64,000 bases of DNA from Phormidium sp. OSCR (GCA_001314905.1 LJZT01000004.1:1-64000), one strand, 5' to 3'. Shown: positions 36,859 to 49,406, numbered from the stretch's first letter. A program made the numbers and translations. The notes: a model not told the origin generated them from the letters alone.

Positions 36859-36861
36859 GAA

Positions 36862-37212
36862 TTAGACCAGTTCGATAATTGCCATATCTGCATTATCACC
36901 GCGCCGACTCACAGTGCGCAGAATGCGGGTATAGCCGCCATTGCGATTCCCATAGCGTTCATTGACCCCAGCAAAGAGGGCATGAACCAATTGGGGATCG
37001 TAGAGATACCCGAGGGCTCGACGGCGAGCGGCCAGAGTTCCTTCTTTGGCCAAAGTAATCATCTGTTCGGTTTGGGAACGAACGGCTTTGGCCCGGGTTT
37101 TGGTGGTGGTAATCCGCCCATGGCGGATCAACTCAGTAGTCAGCGATCGCAATAGGGCTTTACGCTGATCGGCAGGTTTGCCGAGTTGAGGGACACGACA
37201 AGAGTGACGCAT
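36862..37212 (-). CDS. rplQ: 50S ribosomal protein L17
   Basis: [45 protein letters not shown]. Confidence 0.98.
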   Translation of the reverse strand: MRHSCRVPQLGKPADQRKALLRSLTTELIRHGRITTTKTRAKAVRSQTEQMITLAKEGTLAARRRALGYLYDPQLVHALFAGVNERYGNRNGGYTRILRTVSRRGDNADMAIIELV

Positions 37213-37251
37213 AATACTTTGAGCTAACTTTGAGCTAAACGACGGCGAAAC

Positions 37252-38223
37252 TTAGGCTTTGGCCTTTTCTTGAGGCAGGGTAATCCCCAAGCGTTGTTGA
37301 AGTGCATCGATGACTTCTTCAGCCGATTTTTGACCAAAGTTCTTAATTTCTAAGAGATCTTCTTGGGAGTAATCCAACAAATCGGCCACGGAGTTGATCT
37401 GAGCCCGTTTGAGACAGTTATACGCCCGAACTGACAGTTGCAATTCCTCAATGGGAATTTGGCTGGTGGGGTCTTCGTCGGGGGTGTAATCGTCTTTGAG
37501 AGATTCGAGGGTAATATCTTGCAGAGGCGTAAACAACTCTACCAAGATCCCGGCCGCTTGACTGAGGGCTTCCTGGGGGGAAATACTCCCATTGGTCCAA
37601 ATTTCCAAGATCAGCCGATCTTTATCGAGGGAGCCACCAATACGCGCATCTTCTACAGTGTAGTTAACTTTGCGCACCGGCATGAACACGGCGTCGATTT
37701 GCAGAAAATCGAGGGAACCGCCTTCATCTCGGCTGCGATCGACAGAGCGGTAGCCGGTTCCGGTTTCAATTTTGAACTCCATCTCCAGGGTCGCCCCTTC
37801 AGCCAGGGTGGCGATGTACTGGCTGGCTGAGGTGGGTTCGACCTCAGAGGGGAGATCAAAATGCTCCGCACGGACCATCGCTGGCCCTTGAACCATCAAA
37901 CGGCCAATGTGGGGCTGACCCCCGTGGTTTTTTAGGACCACCTCTTTCATGTTGAGTAAGATTTCCAGGACATCCTCACGAACCCCTGGAATCGTTGCGA
38001 ACTCATGGTTAACCCCAGCAATGCGGACCGCCGTAATGGCGGTTCCTTCAATGTTGGCTAACAGGACTCGCCGTAGGGCATTCCCCACGGTGGTTCCTTG
38101 TCCCCGTTCTAGGGCTTCGACCGTGAACTTCCCATATTGTCCTTGGTCTTTTTCAGTGTTACTTTCAACACATTCAATTTGAAACTGCGCCACGGCGTGA
38201 CCTCCCGAATACTGATTCCCCAT
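37252..38223 (-). CDS. rpoA: DNA-directed RNA polymerase subunit alpha
   Basis: QFQIECVESNTEKDQGQYGKFTVEALERGQGTTVGNALRRVLL; C-terminal domain IEELQLSVRAYNCLKRAQINSVADLL; start likely a little downstream of the ORF start. Confidence 0.97.
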   Translation of the reverse strand: MGNQYSGGHAVAQFQIECVESNTEKDQGQYGKFTVEALERGQGTTVGNALRRVLLANIEGTAITAVRIAGVNHEFATIPGVREDVLEILLNMKEVVLKNHGGQPHIGRLMVQGPAMVRAEHFDLPSEVEPTSASQYIATLAEGATLEMEFKIETGTGYRSVDRSRDEGGSLDFLQIDAVFMPVRKVNYTVEDARIGGSLDKDRLILEIWTNGSISPQEALSQAAGILVELFTPLQDITLESLKDDYTPDEDPTSQIPIEELQLSVRAYNCLKRAQINSVADLLDYSQEDLLEIKNFGQKSAEEVIDALQQRLGITLPQEKAKA

Positions 38224-38269
38224 TTGAAGCTTGGTGCATGTTGAGACAGGGTCTGCTCGATGCTCACGG

Positions 38270-38662
38270 TTAGACCCGTCGCCGTTTGGGGGGACGACAG
38301 CCGTTATGTGGAATGGGGGTGATATCGCGAATCAGGGTAATTTCTAAACCCGCCCCTTGTAAAGCACGGATGGCCGTTTCACGACCGGCACCGGGGCCGT
38401 TAACCATGACTTCAATTTGACGCATTCCTTGGTCACCGGCGCGACGAGCGGCACTTTCGGCAGCGGTTTGGGCGGCGTAAGGGGTGCCTTTTTTGGCCCC
38501 TTTGAAGCCACTGGAGCCAGCCGAGGCCCAAGAAATGACTTCACCGCGAGCGTCGGTGATGGTGACAATGGTGTTGTTAAAGGTTGATTGAATGTAGGCA
38601 ACGCCGTTGGGGACGTTACGTTTTTGCTTCCGTGGACCGGATTTTTTGGGTTGTCTGGCCAT
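38270..38662 (-). CDS. rpsK: 30S ribosomal protein S11
   Basis: [47 protein letters not shown]. Confidence 0.98.
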   Translation of the reverse strand: MARQPKKSGPRKQKRNVPNGVAYIQSTFNNTIVTITDARGEVISWASAGSSGFKGAKKGTPYAAQTAAESAARRAGDQGMRQIEVMVNGPGAGRETAIRALQGAGLEITLIRDITPIPHNGCRPPKRRRV

Positions 38663-38780
38663 AGTTAGGTTGTGGTTAGGAGTTAGGTTCGCGGTGGGTT
38701 GGCGACAAGAGCCGAAGCAGAGTCAGGACTCTCCTAGGGAGAGGGGACTCCAACGAGGGGTATTGGGACTTGCATCGGAC

Positions 38781-39164
38781 TTATTTTTTCAGACCGGGTT
38801 TTTTCTTACCGGCAACGGTGCGACGGGTGCCGCGACGGGTTCGGCCGTTGGTGCGAGTGCGTTGTCCCCGCACGGGGAGTCCCATCCGGTGACGACGACC
38901 GCGATAACAGCCGATATCGACGAGTCGTTTGACGTTCATCGTTTCCCAACGACGTAAATCCCCTTCGATTTGGTAGGTGGCTTCGATATGTTGCCGTAGG
39001 CTGGCAACATCACTATCGCTGAGGTCTTTAACGCGGGTGTCGGGATTGACACCGGTTGCCTCTAGGATCGCTTGCGATCGCTTTAGGCCAATGCCGTAAA
39101 TATAGGTCAGTCCAATTTCAATGCGTTTGTCGCGGGGGAGGTCAACTCCAGCAATCCGTGCCAT
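38781..39164 (-). CDS. rpsM: 30S ribosomal protein S13
   Basis: [31 protein letters not shown]. Confidence 0.98.
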   Translation of the reverse strand: MARIAGVDLPRDKRIEIGLTYIYGIGLKRSQAILEATGVNPDTRVKDLSDSDVASLRQHIEATYQIEGDLRRWETMNVKRLVDIGCYRGRRHRMGLPVRGQRTRTNGRTRRGTRRTVAGKKKPGLKK

Positions 39165-39290
39165 GTTTCTTCCTTATGATGAAATTCAGTGGTGTTACCT
39201 GGGTGGGGGCCATTCTCACCCATGCCGCCCTCTTGATGATTCTTGCTTTGGTATGATGGGGGGAGACTTGGTGGAGCCAGCTCAGGACCA

Positions 39291-39404
39291 TTAGCCCTGA
39301 CGTTGTTTGTGTTTAGGATTTGTGCAAATAACCATAACGCGTCCGCGTCGTCGGATCACGCGACACTTTTCGCACATTTTGCGGACTGATGCTCGAACTT
39401 TCAT
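39291..39404 (-). CDS. rpmJ: 50S ribosomal protein L36
   Basis: Not in ORF track (37 aa); reverse strand reads [37 protein letters not shown]. Confidence 0.97.
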   Translation of the reverse strand: MKVRASVRKMCEKCRVIRRRGRVMVICTNPKHKQRQG

Positions 39405-39539
39405 GACTTCGGTTGCAATACTTACAAACTTGATATTATAACTGATTTTCAGTTTTCGCGACAGGGAAACCCACTCCTGACGGAGTCGTTTGTGAGGCGA
39501 AGCTGAGTTAGGGATGAGTCCCCAAGGACGGCGAAACGG

Positions 39540-39764
39540 TTATTTCTTCCGCAATCGGTAGGTAATGCGACCTTTTTCGAGGTCGTAGGGGGTCAGCTCG
39601 ACTTTGACGCGATCGCCGGGCAGAATTTTAATGTAATTGCGGCGAATCTTCCCAGAAATATGGGCCAGAACGTTAAAGCCGTTATCGAGATCGACTCGAA
39701 ACATTGCGTTGGGAAGGGACTCAGTTACGGTTCCTTCCATCTCGATGAGGTCTTGTTTAGCCAC
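39540..39764 (-). CDS. infA: Translation initiation factor IF-1
   Basis: [53 protein letters not shown]. Confidence 0.98.
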   Translation of the reverse strand: MAKQDLIEMEGTVTESLPNAMFRVDLDNGFNVLAHISGKIRRNYIKILPGDRVKVELTPYDLEKGRITYRLRKK

Positions 39765-39908
39765 GTAGGTCTCCTTTCAATTCAACAACTTGGGGCGCTC
39801 GTGAAACGTGCGGGAACCGCAATCGCTCCCCAGGATTTCCCTGGGTATTTTATCAAATTTTTATCAAAAAATCAGGTAAAATACCTTGACAAATCTCCGC
39901 AGTTAGTA

Positions 39909-40460
39909 TCACGCCGCCAAATTTTGGCTGAGATGTTCGGTAACAGCATTCATCTCCTGGCTACCATCGATCGATAGCAGGCGCGACTGTTGCTCATAGA
40001 ACTCAATCAAGGGAGCCGTGGCTTGGCGATACACCGTCAGACGATGACGAATCGTCTCCTCTTGGTCATCTTGACGGCCTCGGGCCAACAGTCGCTGCAC
40101 AATATCCTCATCAGGAACCGTGAAATTCACGGCGCGATCGCAGGCCTGATCAATCTCAGCCAACAACTCATCCAAGAACTTCGCTTGAGACAAATTGCGA
40201 GGGAACCCATCGAGAATCCAGCCCTGTTGAGCATCCTCCTGTTCGAGTCGTTCCCGAACCAAACCCAAAATCAACTCATCAGGAACCAAATCCCCCCGGT
40301 CCATATAGGCCTTTGCCTTCTGTCCCAAGGGCGTTTGATCCGCAACCGCCTGGCGGAGAATATCTCCCGTGGAAATATGAGGGATTCCCAAACGTTCAGA
40401 AACCCGTTGTGCTTGTGTCCCTTTCCCCGCCCCTGGCGGTCCCAAAAAAATCAAACGCAT
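39909..40460 (-). CDS. adk: Adenylate kinase
   Basis: [45 protein letters not shown]. Confidence 0.97.
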   Translation of the reverse strand: MRLIFLGPPGAGKGTQAQRVSERLGIPHISTGDILRQAVADQTPLGQKAKAYMDRGDLVPDELILGLVRERLEQEDAQQGWILDGFPRNLSQAKFLDELLAEIDQACDRAVNFTVPDEDIVQRLLARGRQDDQEETIRHRLTVYRQATAPLIEFYEQQSRLLSIDGSQEMNAVTEHLSQNLAA

Positions 40461-40466
40461 AGTTCT

Positions 40467-41768
40467 TTATTTCACCATTCCTTCGTATCGTTGCGAGATG
40501 ACATAAGTTTGAATTTGCTTAGCGGTTTCAATGGCAACCCCTACCAAAATCAACAAGGACGTTGCCCCAAATCCTTGAAACGTCGTCACCCGAGTCGCAC
40601 TCTCAACGGCCGTTGGCACCGTCGCCACCAAACCCAGGAACACAGCCCCTAAGAAGGTTAACCGATTGAGAATCCGCTCAATATACTCACTTGTTGCTCG
40701 TCCAGGACGAATCCCAGGAATACTCGATCCCATTTTTTTCAGATTCTGCGCCAAATCCACAGGATTGAGGATTAAGGAAGCATAGAAATAACTGAAAAAC
40801 AGAATCAGTACCAGATAAAACGCCGCATACAACCAGGGAGTCGGACCACCGGGGCTAAGATACTCAGAAATCCGAATCAAGGTCGGATTGTTCGTCGCAC
40901 CGGCAATAATTCCCGGCAAAATCAGGAAACTCGAAGCAAAAATGATCGGCATCACGCCCCCCTGATTGAGACGCAGCGGCAGATAGTTCGTACGCTCACG
41001 GTAGAGACGACGACCCACCTGACGACGAGCAGAAATAATGGGAATGCGCCGAGCCCCTTCTTGCACAAAGACAATGCCAACAATGGTGATGAGGAACACC
41101 AGTAAGAGCAAAATGACGCGCCCAACCACCGATTGGTCTTGTTGAGCCAATTGAATCGTGTTGCCCAACGAACTTGGCAACACCGCCACAATGTTGACAA
41201 AAATCAACAGGGATGCACCATTACCAATACCACGCTCGGTAATTAACTCCGAGACCCACATCACGAACATCGCACCGGTGACGAGAGCAATCATGGTCTG
41301 AGCCACAAACAGCGGACCAGGATTATCGGCATAGGCACTCGTCCAGAGGGCGATCCCGATACTTTGCAGAATCGCGACCCCAAGGGCGATATAACGAGTA
41401 ATTTGGGAAATCTTGCGTCGTCCCGCTTCCCCCTCGTTTTTCTGTAAATCTTCCAACGTCGGCAACGCCGCCGTCAGGAGCTGAATGGCGATCGAGGCGT
41501 TAATAAAGGGCAAAATCCCCAGGGCAAAAATCCCCAAAGTTTGTAACCCTCCCCCCGAAAACGCATCCAGGAGTCCCAAAAAGGGACTACCCTGCAAATC
41601 AGCGGCGAAGCGCACTCGATCGATGCCGGGAACTGGAAGATAAATTCCCAGGCGGACCACAAAAATTAACCCGATGGTCACCAGGATGCGGCCGCGAAGA
41701 CCGGCCGCCTGGGCCATCTGCATAAATGTTTCTTGAGCCGTCGGTGCTTTATCTCGATTGACTACCAT
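40467..41768 (-). CDS. secY: Preprotein translocase subunit SecY
   Basis: Multi-TM protein; GIYLPVPGID, RLGLGIFALGILPFINASI-like, GIRPGRATSEYIERILNRLT. Confidence 0.98.
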   Translation of the reverse strand: MVVNRDKAPTAQETFMQMAQAAGLRGRILVTIGLIFVVRLGIYLPVPGIDRVRFAADLQGSPFLGLLDAFSGGGLQTLGIFALGILPFINASIAIQLLTAALPTLEDLQKNEGEAGRRKISQITRYIALGVAILQSIGIALWTSAYADNPGPLFVAQTMIALVTGAMFVMWVSELITERGIGNGASLLIFVNIVAVLPSSLGNTIQLAQQDQSVVGRVILLLLVFLITIVGIVFVQEGARRIPIISARRQVGRRLYRERTNYLPLRLNQGGVMPIIFASSFLILPGIIAGATNNPTLIRISEYLSPGGPTPWLYAAFYLVLILFFSYFYASLILNPVDLAQNLKKMGSSIPGIRPGRATSEYIERILNRLTFLGAVFLGLVATVPTAVESATRVTTFQGFGATSLLILVGVAIETAKQIQTYVISQRYEGMVK

Positions 41769-41825
41769 AACGGGAACCTCTAGCTGATACCTGTGAGCGT
41801 CGCTGCCATCGTCCTTGTCCTATCT

Positions 41826-42314
41826 CTACTCAGCGCTGTCAGCTTGAGTGCTGTTGTCAGAGGTGTTCCCAGTCATGAGTTCACAGCGACCGCCAGCGGC
41901 TTCAATTTTCTGACGGGCACTTTGAGTAAAGGCCGCCGCTTTCACGGTCAAAGCAACTGTTAACTCACCATCACCTAAAATTTTTAGGGGACCTTGGGGA
42001 GCGTTAACAATCTTTGCATCCAGCACCGAGGCCAAGGTGACGTCGCTGTTAGCGTCGAGTGAGGCCAGTTGACCCACATTAACAACAGTGTACTGTTTTG
42101 GATTAATAACCGTAAAGTGCTTGAGCTTAGGGACGCGGCGGTATAGAGGCATTTGACCCCCTTCAAATCCCGGTCGGGTGCCGCCACCGGAGCGAGACTT
42201 TTGGCCGCGCATTCCTTTGCCGCAGCTTGCCCCTTGTCCGGCAGCAATCCCACGACCGAGACGACGGCGGCGTTTTTTAGAGCCGGGTTGCGGCTGAACG
42301 TCTTGTAATCTCAT
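41826..42314 (-). CDS. rplO: 50S ribosomal protein L15
   Basis: [45 protein letters not shown]. Confidence 0.97.
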   Translation of the reverse strand: MRLQDVQPQPGSKKRRRRLGRGIAAGQGASCGKGMRGQKSRSGGGTRPGFEGGQMPLYRRVPKLKHFTVINPKQYTVVNVGQLASLDANSDVTLASVLDAKIVNAPQGPLKILGDGELTVALTVKAAAFTQSARQKIEAAGGRCELMTGNTSDNSTQADSAE

Positions 42315-42441
42315 GATGTATAACAGTGAACAGTGAACAGTTTGCTTGGGGCGTGCCGATAGGGTCGCCCGTTAGGAAACAGCGAACCCTAAGGTCAACT
42401 GTTAACCGGATTTGGGGATTGAGTTCGGACTGAAGCGGTCT

Positions 42442-42975
42442 TTAGGAAAAGACTTGCTCAAGTGGAATATCCCGCTCTTTGGCCACATCGCCAAAGGTGC
42501 GTAGGGCAGAGAGTCCATCGACAGCGGCCCGAGCATTGTTTAGGGGGTTACTCGACCCGAGTTGTTTAGCCAGGATGTTACGAACACCGGCTAATTCGAG
42601 GACGGTCCGAACGGCCCCCCCGGCGATTACCCCAGTACCGGCGGATGCGGGACGCATCATGACGCGAGCGCCTCCAGCTTCTCCGTTAATTCGGTGGGGG
42701 ATGGAACTGGCTTTGTTAAGGGGGACGGTAACGGTATGTTTTTTGGCATCGGCCACGCCTTTTTTGACGGCACCGATGACATCACCGGCCTTACCCACAC
42801 CCACACCAACTTGTCCTCGTTCGTTACCGACGACAACAATGGCGCGGAAGCTGAGTTTTTTACCGCCTTTGACCACTTTGGTGACGCGGCGAATCTGGAC
42901 GACGCGCTCTTGCCATTCGGAGTCTTTTTCGCGGTTACGGTTGCCTTTTTTGCGACGATCGCGTTGTTCTGCCAT
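42442..42975 (-). CDS. rpsE: 30S ribosomal protein S5
   Basis: [45 protein letters not shown]; start set at [11 protein letters not shown]. Confidence 0.97.
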   Translation of the reverse strand: MAEQRDRRKKGNRNREKDSEWQERVVQIRRVTKVVKGGKKLSFRAIVVVGNERGQVGVGVGKAGDVIGAVKKGVADAKKHTVTVPLNKASSIPHRINGEAGGARVMMRPASAGTGVIAGGAVRTVLELAGVRNILAKQLGSSNPLNNARAAVDGLSALRTFGDVAKERDIPLEQVFS

Positions 42976-43015
42976 GTTGGGCTCCTGTCGTGCGTAGTAC
43001 GTTTGTAAAGACGTT

Positions 43016-43378
43016 TTAGAACTGAAGGCCAGCTTCACGAGCGGCTTCAGCTAAGGCTTGCACTCGACCATGGTAGAGGTTGCCCCCGCGATCGAATACA
43101 ACTTTATCAATGCCTTTGTCCTGAAGGCGTTTAGCGAGAAGTTCACCAACTTTTGCCGAAGCCTCACAGGTGGCGCTGCCCGAGAGGTTGGCCCGTAAAT
43201 CGGGATCTAGGGTAGACGCGGTGGCTAGGGTGTGATGTTGGGTATCATCAATCGCCTGGACGTAAATGTGCTGGTTAGAACGGAAGACAGCCACTCTTGG
43301 GCGTTCCGTGGTTCCCTGCACTTTACGGCGAATCCGACGATGTCGGCGATGGGTGGACTGCTTTCGGGTCAGTTTCAT
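43016..43378 (-). CDS. rplR: 50S ribosomal protein L18
   Basis: [34 protein letters not shown]. Confidence 0.97.
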   Translation of the reverse strand: MKLTRKQSTHRRHRRIRRKVQGTTERPRVAVFRSNQHIYVQAIDDTQHHTLATASTLDPDLRANLSGSATCEASAKVGELLAKRLQDKGIDKVVFDRGGNLYHGRVQALAEAAREAGLQF

Positions 43379-43456
43379 AGTGACAATAGGGAATCGGCGT
43401 TTAAAAAGCCTGGAGGTAAAGGGAAATTAAAAGCCTGAGGGCTCAGCCAGAGGAAA

Positions 43457-43999
43457 TTATTTTTTCCCGGCTTTCCCGGCTTTACGACGGATTTGTTCGC
43501 CAGCGTAGCGAATCCCTTTGCCTTTATAGACTTCAGGAGGACGCACGCCGCGAATTTGAGCAGCGACGTTACCAACGATTTCTTTGTTAATCCCTTTAAC
43601 AATGACGTTGGTGTTATTTTCGACGCTAATATCAATGCCCTCGGGCGGATTGAGTTCAAAGGGTTGACTGTAGCCAACATTGAGAATCAGTTTCCGGCCT
43701 TGGACTTGGGCACGATAACCCACGCCCTGGATTTCGAGTCGCCGTTCAAAGCCTTTGGAGACCCCATCGACCATGTTGGCCAACAGGGTGCGACTGAGTC
43801 CATGACGGGCGCGGGATGGACGGGACTCATCGCGACGGGTCACCAGGAGCGTTCCGTCGTCTTCCTGGGTGAAGCTGACTTCGCGGGGGAAGTCTCGTGA
43901 GAGTTCCCCTAGAGGACCTTTAACGGATACAGCTTGTCCGTCAATGTTGACGGTGACGTTCTTGGGAACGGGTATAGGACGTTTGCCAATTCGAGACAT
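43457..43999 (-). CDS. rplF: 50S ribosomal protein L6
   Basis: [34 protein letters not shown]. Confidence 0.98.
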   Translation of the reverse strand: MSRIGKRPIPVPKNVTVNIDGQAVSVKGPLGELSRDFPREVSFTQEDDGTLLVTRRDESRPSRARHGLSRTLLANMVDGVSKGFERRLEIQGVGYRAQVQGRKLILNVGYSQPFELNPPEGIDISVENNTNVIVKGINKEIVGNVAAQIRGVRPPEVYKGKGIRYAGEQIRRKAGKAGKK

Positions 44000-44066
44000 T
44001 GCGGTTTCTCTGCGGTTGTCTTACGGGTGGAACGGGATGATAGACGGAGTCAACTCGCCTTGGGGT

Positions 44067-44468
44067 TTAGTAGACGTAGCAGAGAACTTCTCCGCCAACG
44101 CCTTGGCGACGGGCCTCGCGATCGGTCATGATCCCGTGGGAGGTGGAAATAATAGCAACACCGATTCCACCTAAGATGCGAGGGAGTTCTTTCCGGTTGG
44201 AATAGACTCGTAAGCCCGGCTTGCTGACGCGCTTAAGCTTCTTGATGGTGGGTTGGCGATGTTTGCCTTTGTACTTGAGTGAGATGACGATATGGCGGTT
44301 GATGCCTTCGCCTTCTTCTGTGAAATTTGAAATGAAGCCTTCGTCTTGTAAGACTTGGGCAATGCTGCGCGTCATCTTGGTGGACGGCACTTGCGTCGTG
44401 TCGTGTCGCGCCAAGGTGGAATTGCGAATGCGCGTCAGCATATCTGCAATGGTGTCGTTAGCCGCCAT
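44067..44468 (-). CDS. rpsH: 30S ribosomal protein S8
   Basis: [47 protein letters not shown]. Confidence 0.98.
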   Translation of the reverse strand: MAANDTIADMLTRIRNSTLARHDTTQVPSTKMTRSIAQVLQDEGFISNFTEEGEGINRHIVISLKYKGKHRQPTIKKLKRVSKPGLRVYSNRKELPRILGGIGVAIISTSHGIMTDREARRQGVGGEVLCYVY

Positions 44469-44491
44469 AGTTTCCTCTTATCTAACCTGCC

Positions 44492-45037
44492 TCAATTACT
44501 GCGGAAGGGCATTCCCATTTCTTTGAGCAACGCACGACCTTCTTCGTCGGTGTTCGCTGTCGTAACAATGGAAATATCCATCCCCCGCAACTGGTCAATA
44601 CTGTCGTAATCCACTTCGGGGAAGATCAATTGTTCACGAACCCCGAGGGTGTAGTTGCCTCGACCATCAAAACTTTTGGGGCTAATGCCACGAAAGTCAC
44701 GAATCCGGGGTAACGAAATGCTAATCAAGCGGTCGAGAAAGGCATACATCCGTTCTCGACGGAGCGTTACCATGACCCCAACGGGCATTCCTTCGCGGAC
44801 TTTGAAGCCAGCAATGGATTTTTTAGCGCGAGTGACCACAGGTTTTTGGCCGGTGATGACGGCGAGTTCCCGTAAGGACGATTCAAGGGCTTTGGCGTTT
44901 TGAGACGCTTCCCCTAAGCCTCGGTTCACGGTGATTTTGGAGAGTCGGGGGACTTCGTGGATGTTCTCGTAGTTAAACTCGGATTTGAGTTTCGGAACAA
45001 TGGTCTCTAAGTAGAGGGTTTTGAGTCGCTGTGTCAT
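44492..45037 (-). CDS. rplE: 50S ribosomal protein L5
   Basis: [51 protein letters not shown]. Confidence 0.98.
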   Translation of the reverse strand: MTQRLKTLYLETIVPKLKSEFNYENIHEVPRLSKITVNRGLGEASQNAKALESSLRELAVITGQKPVVTRAKKSIAGFKVREGMPVGVMVTLRRERMYAFLDRLISISLPRIRDFRGISPKSFDGRGNYTLGVREQLIFPEVDYDSIDQLRGMDISIVTTANTDEEGRALLKEMGMPFRSN

Positions 45038-45109
45038 GATCGTGATAGTTCGATGATGTCCTGGTCTGGGTCAGGACGGGGGTCGGGGTGCGATCGCCCC
45101 AGTTGATGG

Positions 45110-45463
45110 TTAGTCAATGATTTCGCCGGTTTTTTTCAGTTTTCTGACTTTACGGCCGTCTTCGGTAAAGGTATAGCAAGCCCGACTGGCCACTTTTTCT
45201 TTGTTGGAGTAGAGCATGACGTTGGAGCTGTGAACCGGGGCTTCATAGGTATTGATGCTGCCCGATTCTCCCTCTTGGGTGGGTTTGACATGCTTGGTGC
45301 GAATGTTGACGCCTTTGACAATCACCTGACTGGTTTCAGGGATGGCTCGCAGGACTTCGCCGACTTTACCTTTGTCTTTGCCGGCAATCAGTTGGACGGT
45401 ATCGCCGGTTTTGACGTGCATTTTGTGGCGGACGGGGGTGGTTTGGCGTTGTTTTTTAGCCAT
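45110..45463 (-). CDS. rplX: 50S ribosomal protein L24
   Basis: [47 protein letters not shown]. Confidence 0.97.
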   Translation of the reverse strand: MAKKQRQTTPVRHKMHVKTGDTVQLIAGKDKGKVGEVLRAIPETSQVIVKGVNIRTKHVKPTQEGESGSINTYEAPVHSSNVMLYSNKEKVASRACYTFTEDGRKVRKLKKTGEIID

Positions 45464-45829
45464 TTATAGGACCTCCGGCGCGAGGGATACAATTTTGGTG
45501 AAGTTTCTCTCCCGAAGTTCACGGGCCACGGGTCCAAAAACCCGAGTCCCTCTGGGATTTCCTTCGGGGTTGACAATTACGGCGGCGTTGTCATCAAAGC
45601 GAATGCTCATACCGCTTTCCCGTAAGAGATTTTTACGGGTGCGGACGATAACAGCGCGCACGATGTCGGATTTTTTGATGGGCATATTGGGGAGTGCGTC
45701 TTTGACGACGGCGATTACGGTATCGCCAACGTGGGCATAACGACGATTCCCCCCGAGGACACGGATGCACATGAGCTTCCGCGCCCCGCTGTTGTCAGCG
45801 ACATTGAGGTAGGTTTCTTTTTGAATCAC
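45464..45829 (-). CDS. rplN: 50S ribosomal protein L14
   Basis: [27 protein letters not shown]. Confidence 0.98.
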   Translation of the reverse strand: MIQKETYLNVADNSGARKLMCIRVLGGNRRYAHVGDTVIAVVKDALPNMPIKKSDIVRAVIVRTRKNLLRESGMSIRFDDNAAVIVNPEGNPRGTRVFGPVARELRERNFTKIVSLAPEVL

Positions 45830-45883
45830 GGTCGGTCTCCCTTATGGGGGGTTCGGTGAACAAGGGAATGGCTCAGGGGAGGG

Positions 45884-46135
45884 TTATACTCCGCTAGCGT
45901 GGCTGAGGGTTTCGACGATTACCCAGCGTTTTTGTTTGCTCAGAGGGCGGGATTCACGAATACGGACGCGATCGCCCTCGTTGCAGTCGTTGTTTTCGTC
46001 GTGGGCTTTGTAGCGACGAGTCTGAACCATCGTTTTCCCATATTTGGGGTGAGGAACCCGAGTTTCTACAGCAACAACAGCGGTTTTATCCATTTTGTTG
46101 CTGACGACGGTACCAATTCTTTCTTTAACTGCCAT
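45884..46135 (-). CDS. rpsQ: 30S ribosomal protein S17
   Basis: [47 protein letters not shown]; start trimmed. Confidence 0.96.
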   Translation of the reverse strand: MAVKERIGTVVSNKMDKTAVVAVETRVPHPKYGKTMVQTRRYKAHDENNDCNEGDRVRIRESRPLSKQKRWVIVETLSHASGV

Positions 46136-46193
46136 AACAAATGGGGATAAGAGATGTGTCAAAGGGTCAAGGGTTACAGTGAACTCACTGCTC

Positions 46194-46535
46194 CTACTCC
46201 TCTTCAGCGGTGGCTTCCTCGGCGGCAGGCTCGGAGGGAGCTGGGGCCGCTTCGGTGGTTTCGACCACTGGCGCGGACTGAGGAGATACCTCAGCATCTG
46301 CTTCAGGAGCCGCTTGAGACGCGGACTCGGCTGCCGCTTGCCGCTTGAGTTCCCCTTCGACGGTCAGCAGTTGAGCTAAACGATGACGCAGGTGTTTGAA
46401 CTGGTGGGTTTTTTCCAACTGTCCGGTGGCCTGCTGTAAGCGCAGGTCGAACAGTTGTTTTTTCACCTCAAGAACCTGCTCATTGAGTTCTTCGGGGGAG
46501 AGGTTGCGGACTTCTTCGATTTGGGGTAGAGCCAT
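46194..46535 (-). CDS. rpmC: 50S ribosomal protein L29 with acidic Ala/Glu/Pro-rich C-terminal extension
   Basis: [62 protein letters not shown] then [46 protein letters not shown]. Confidence 0.95.
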   Translation of the reverse strand: MALPQIEEVRNLSPEELNEQVLEVKKQLFDLRLQQATGQLEKTHQFKHLRHRLAQLLTVEGELKRQAAAESASQAAPEADAEVSPQSAPVVETTEAAPAPSEPAAEEATAEEE

Positions 46536-46542
46536 AGTGAAT

Positions 46543-46962
46543 TTACTCTCCTTCGCGCTTGATAAACTTGGTCTTAATGGGCAACTTAAAGGATGCCAAG
46601 CGCATCGCTTCCCGAGCGGTTTCTTCGGGAACCCCGGCGATTTCAAACATCATGCGACCGGGTTTCACCACAGCAACCCAAAATTCAGGGTTCCCTTTAC
46701 CAGAACCCATCCGGGTTTCAGCAGGGCGCATAGTCACAGGTTTGTCGGGGAATAGGCGAATCCAGATTTTTCCCCCGCGTCGGATGTAGCGGGTCATCGC
46801 ACGACGGCTGGCTTCGATTTGGCGGGAGGTAATCCAGGACGGTTCTAGGGCCTGGAGTCCGAAATCACCGAAATCAACGGTGTTCCCACGGGTTGCTAAG
46901 CCGCGCATCCGCCCGCGATGTTGTTTGCGGAATTTAGTACGTTTGGGACTAAGCATGATCAA
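46543..46962 (-). CDS. rplP: 50S ribosomal protein L16
   Basis: [49 protein letters not shown]. Confidence 0.98.
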   Translation of the reverse strand: MIMLSPKRTKFRKQHRGRMRGLATRGNTVDFGDFGLQALEPSWITSRQIEASRRAMTRYIRRGGKIWIRLFPDKPVTMRPAETRMGSGKGNPEFWVAVVKPGRMMFEIAGVPEETAREAMRLASFKLPIKTKFIKREGE

Positions 46963-47023
46963 CGGATCAAACGGTGGACAGGGGTAGGATAGGTTTCACG
47001 AGTGCCGAGGCAATGGGTGAGGT

Positions 47024-47752
47024 TTATCCTTCGTTGGAACGGTCTTCAAACTGGCGACGACGCTGTTGGCGACGACGGGGTTGAGGGGCGCTCGGCGCGG
47101 GTTTATCGGTTTGTCCGGGCAGGATTTCGCCTTTGAAAATCCAGACTTTTACGCCCAAAATTCCATAAACGGTGCGAGCGGTGCGGTAGCTATAGTCGAT
47201 GTCAGCCCGCAGGGTATGCAGGGGGACTCGACCTTCGCGTGTCCATTCGGTCCGGGCAATTTCTGCGCCGTTGAGCCGTCCGGATACTTGCACTTTGATG
47301 CCTTCGACGCCGGCCCGTTGCGCCCGTTGAATGGCTTGGCGGACAACTCGGCGGAAGGAGACCCGACGTTCGAGTTGTTGGGCGATGTATTCGGCGATTA
47401 AGCCGGAGTCGGCGTCAACTCGGGCCACTTCAACAACGTTGATGCGGATTTGACGGTTGGTTCCGCCGAGTTGAGCTTGCAGGTTGGTTCGTAGGCTCTC
47501 AATGCCACTCCCACCACGACCGACAACTACACCGGGGCGTGCGGTGCGAATTTCGAGGTCCACTTGGTCGGCTTTGCGCTCGATGTGGACTTCGGAAATG
47601 CCGGCGTTATTGAGATTTTTACTGATGTAGTCCCGAATTAAACGGTCTTCGCGTAGTAGTTCGGGATAGCGTTTGCTATCGGCAAACCACCGTGAGCGGT
47701 GCTCTTGGGTGATCCCAAGGCGAAAACCTGTTGGGTGAATCTTTTGTCCCAC
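47024..47752 (-). CDS. rpsC: 30S ribosomal protein S3
   Basis: [24 protein letters not shown]. Confidence 0.98.
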   Translation of the reverse strand: MGQKIHPTGFRLGITQEHRSRWFADSKRYPELLREDRLIRDYISKNLNNAGISEVHIERKADQVDLEIRTARPGVVVGRGGSGIESLRTNLQAQLGGTNRQIRINVVEVARVDADSGLIAEYIAQQLERRVSFRRVVRQAIQRAQRAGVEGIKVQVSGRLNGAEIARTEWTREGRVPLHTLRADIDYSYRTARTVYGILGVKVWIFKGEILPGQTDKPAPSAPQPRRRQQRRRQFEDRSNEG

Positions 47753-47769
47753 GAGTGTCGAGTCCTCTT

Positions 47770-48132
47770 TTAGTCTTCTTCGTAGTCAGGCGCCACTGCC
47801 ACAGTGATATGGCAGGTGGGTCGGCGAATGGCATAGGCGCGACCCTGGGCGCGGGGGCGGTAGCGTTTTAGACCCGGGCCTTCGTCGGCGAAGGCTTCGC
47901 TCACCACTAGGGTTTGGGGGTCAAGTCCTAGGTTATTCTCGGCGTTAGCCACGGCGGAGCGTAGGACTTTCAGTACAGGCTCACAGGCGCGATAGGGCAT
48001 GAACTCCAGGATGATCAGTGCTTCCCGATAGGAGCGTCCTCGGATTTGGTCGAGGACACGACGCACTTTTTTGGGGGACATGCGGACGTAACGCGCGATC
48101 GCCTTCACTTGTTCGCTGGTATCGACAGCCAT
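47770..48132 (-). CDS. rplV: 50S ribosomal protein L22
   Basis: [37 protein letters not shown]. Confidence 0.98.
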   Translation of the reverse strand: MAVDTSEQVKAIARYVRMSPKKVRRVLDQIRGRSYREALIILEFMPYRACEPVLKVLRSAVANAENNLGLDPQTLVVSEAFADEGPGLKRYRPRAQGRAYAIRRPTCHITVAVAPDYEED

Positions 48133-48158
48133 CAGGCTTCTCCTTCCTCGTGTTCAGG

Positions 48159-48437
48159 TTATCGGCGGATTTTTTTATCGCTTTTGGCGTGACCTCGGAA
48201 GGTGCGCGTCGGGGCGAATTCTCCGAGTTTGTGTCCAACCATCTGCTCGTTGACGTAAACGGGGACATGAGCGCGTCCGTTATGGACGGCGATGGTATGT
48301 CCAATCATTTGTGGCACGATGGTTGAGGCACGAGACCAGGTCTTGATGACCTGCTTTTCGTTTTTGGCGTTGAGGGCCTCAAGTTTCTTCATCAAGCTAT
48401 CGGCGATGAAGGGGCCTTTTTTTAGCGATCGACTCAT
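48159..48437 (-). CDS. rpsS: 30S ribosomal protein S19
   Basis: [40 protein letters not shown]. Confidence 0.98.
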   Translation of the reverse strand: MSRSLKKGPFIADSLMKKLEALNAKNEKQVIKTWSRASTIVPQMIGHTIAVHNGRAHVPVYVNEQMVGHKLGEFAPTRTFRGHAKSDKKIRR

Positions 48438-48542
48438 AGGTATTCCAAACGGGGGTATTCCAAACGAAGGCTATAAACGGGGGGTAGCCAGCGGACCCAA
48501 TAAAGCTTGCTCTCAGGGGCTTGACAAAAGTAAGAGACTGTG

Positions 48543-49406
48543 TTAGCTCTCGCGTCCGCCCCGGCTCCGCTTGGAGGTTTTCCGGCGACGCCGCACCACG
48601 TATTTGCTGCTTTGTTTGTTTTTCTTGCGGGTTTTCATCCCCAAGGTGGGTTTCCCCCAAGGGGTGACCGGACCGCTGCGACCAATGGGGGCGCGGCCTT
48701 CACCACCACCGTGAGGGTGGTCTACCGGGTTCATGACACTGCCTCGAACTTGAGGACGGCGACCCTTCCAGCGGGTGCGGCCGGCTTTACCGAGGGTTAG
48801 GTTTCTGGCATCAGCGTTACCCACTTGACCGATGGTGGCGTAGCATTCACGACGCACCATGCGGACTTCGGTGGAGGGCAGTTTCAGGGTGACGAAGTTC
48901 CCTTCTTTGGCAACCACCTGAGCGCTGGTTCCGGCGGCGCGAACAATTTGTCCGCCACGTCCAGGATTGAGTTCTACGTTGTGAACTGTGGTCCCTAAAG
49001 GAATGTTCGCCAGGGGCAGAGCATTGCCCACTTCGATGGGAGCCTCGGGACCGGAAATAATCCGAGTGCCAACGGCGAGTCCCGTCGGGTGCAGGATGTA
49101 CCGCTTTTCGCCGTCGAGGTAGTGCAGTAGGGCAATGCGGGCGTTACGGTTGGGGTCGTATTCGATTTGAGCGACTTTGGCGGGAATATTATGCTTATCC
49201 CGTCGGAAGTCAATCACACGATAGCGACGTTTGTGTCCACCACCACGGTGGCGGCAGGTAATCACGCCTCGGTTATTACGACCTTTGGCGCGGTGTTTGG
49301 ATTTTGTTAAGCTCTTTTCGGGCTTATCGCGGGTAATGGTCTCGAAGTCCGAAACGGTCGCCTGTCGAGTTCCCGGTGTATAAGGGCGGTATGAGCGAAT
49401 ACCCAT
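48543..49406 (-). CDS. rplB: 50S ribosomal protein L2
   Basis: [53 protein letters not shown]. Confidence 0.98.
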   Translation of the reverse strand: MGIRSYRPYTPGTRQATVSDFETITRDKPEKSLTKSKHRAKGRNNRGVITCRHRGGGHKRRYRVIDFRRDKHNIPAKVAQIEYDPNRNARIALLHYLDGEKRYILHPTGLAVGTRIISGPEAPIEVGNALPLANIPLGTTVHNVELNPGRGGQIVRAAGTSAQVVAKEGNFVTLKLPSTEVRMVRRECYATIGQVGNADARNLTLGKAGRTRWKGRRPQVRGSVMNPVDHPHGGGEGRAPIGRSGPVTPWGKPTLGMKTRKKNKQSSKYVVRRRRKTSKRSRGGRES

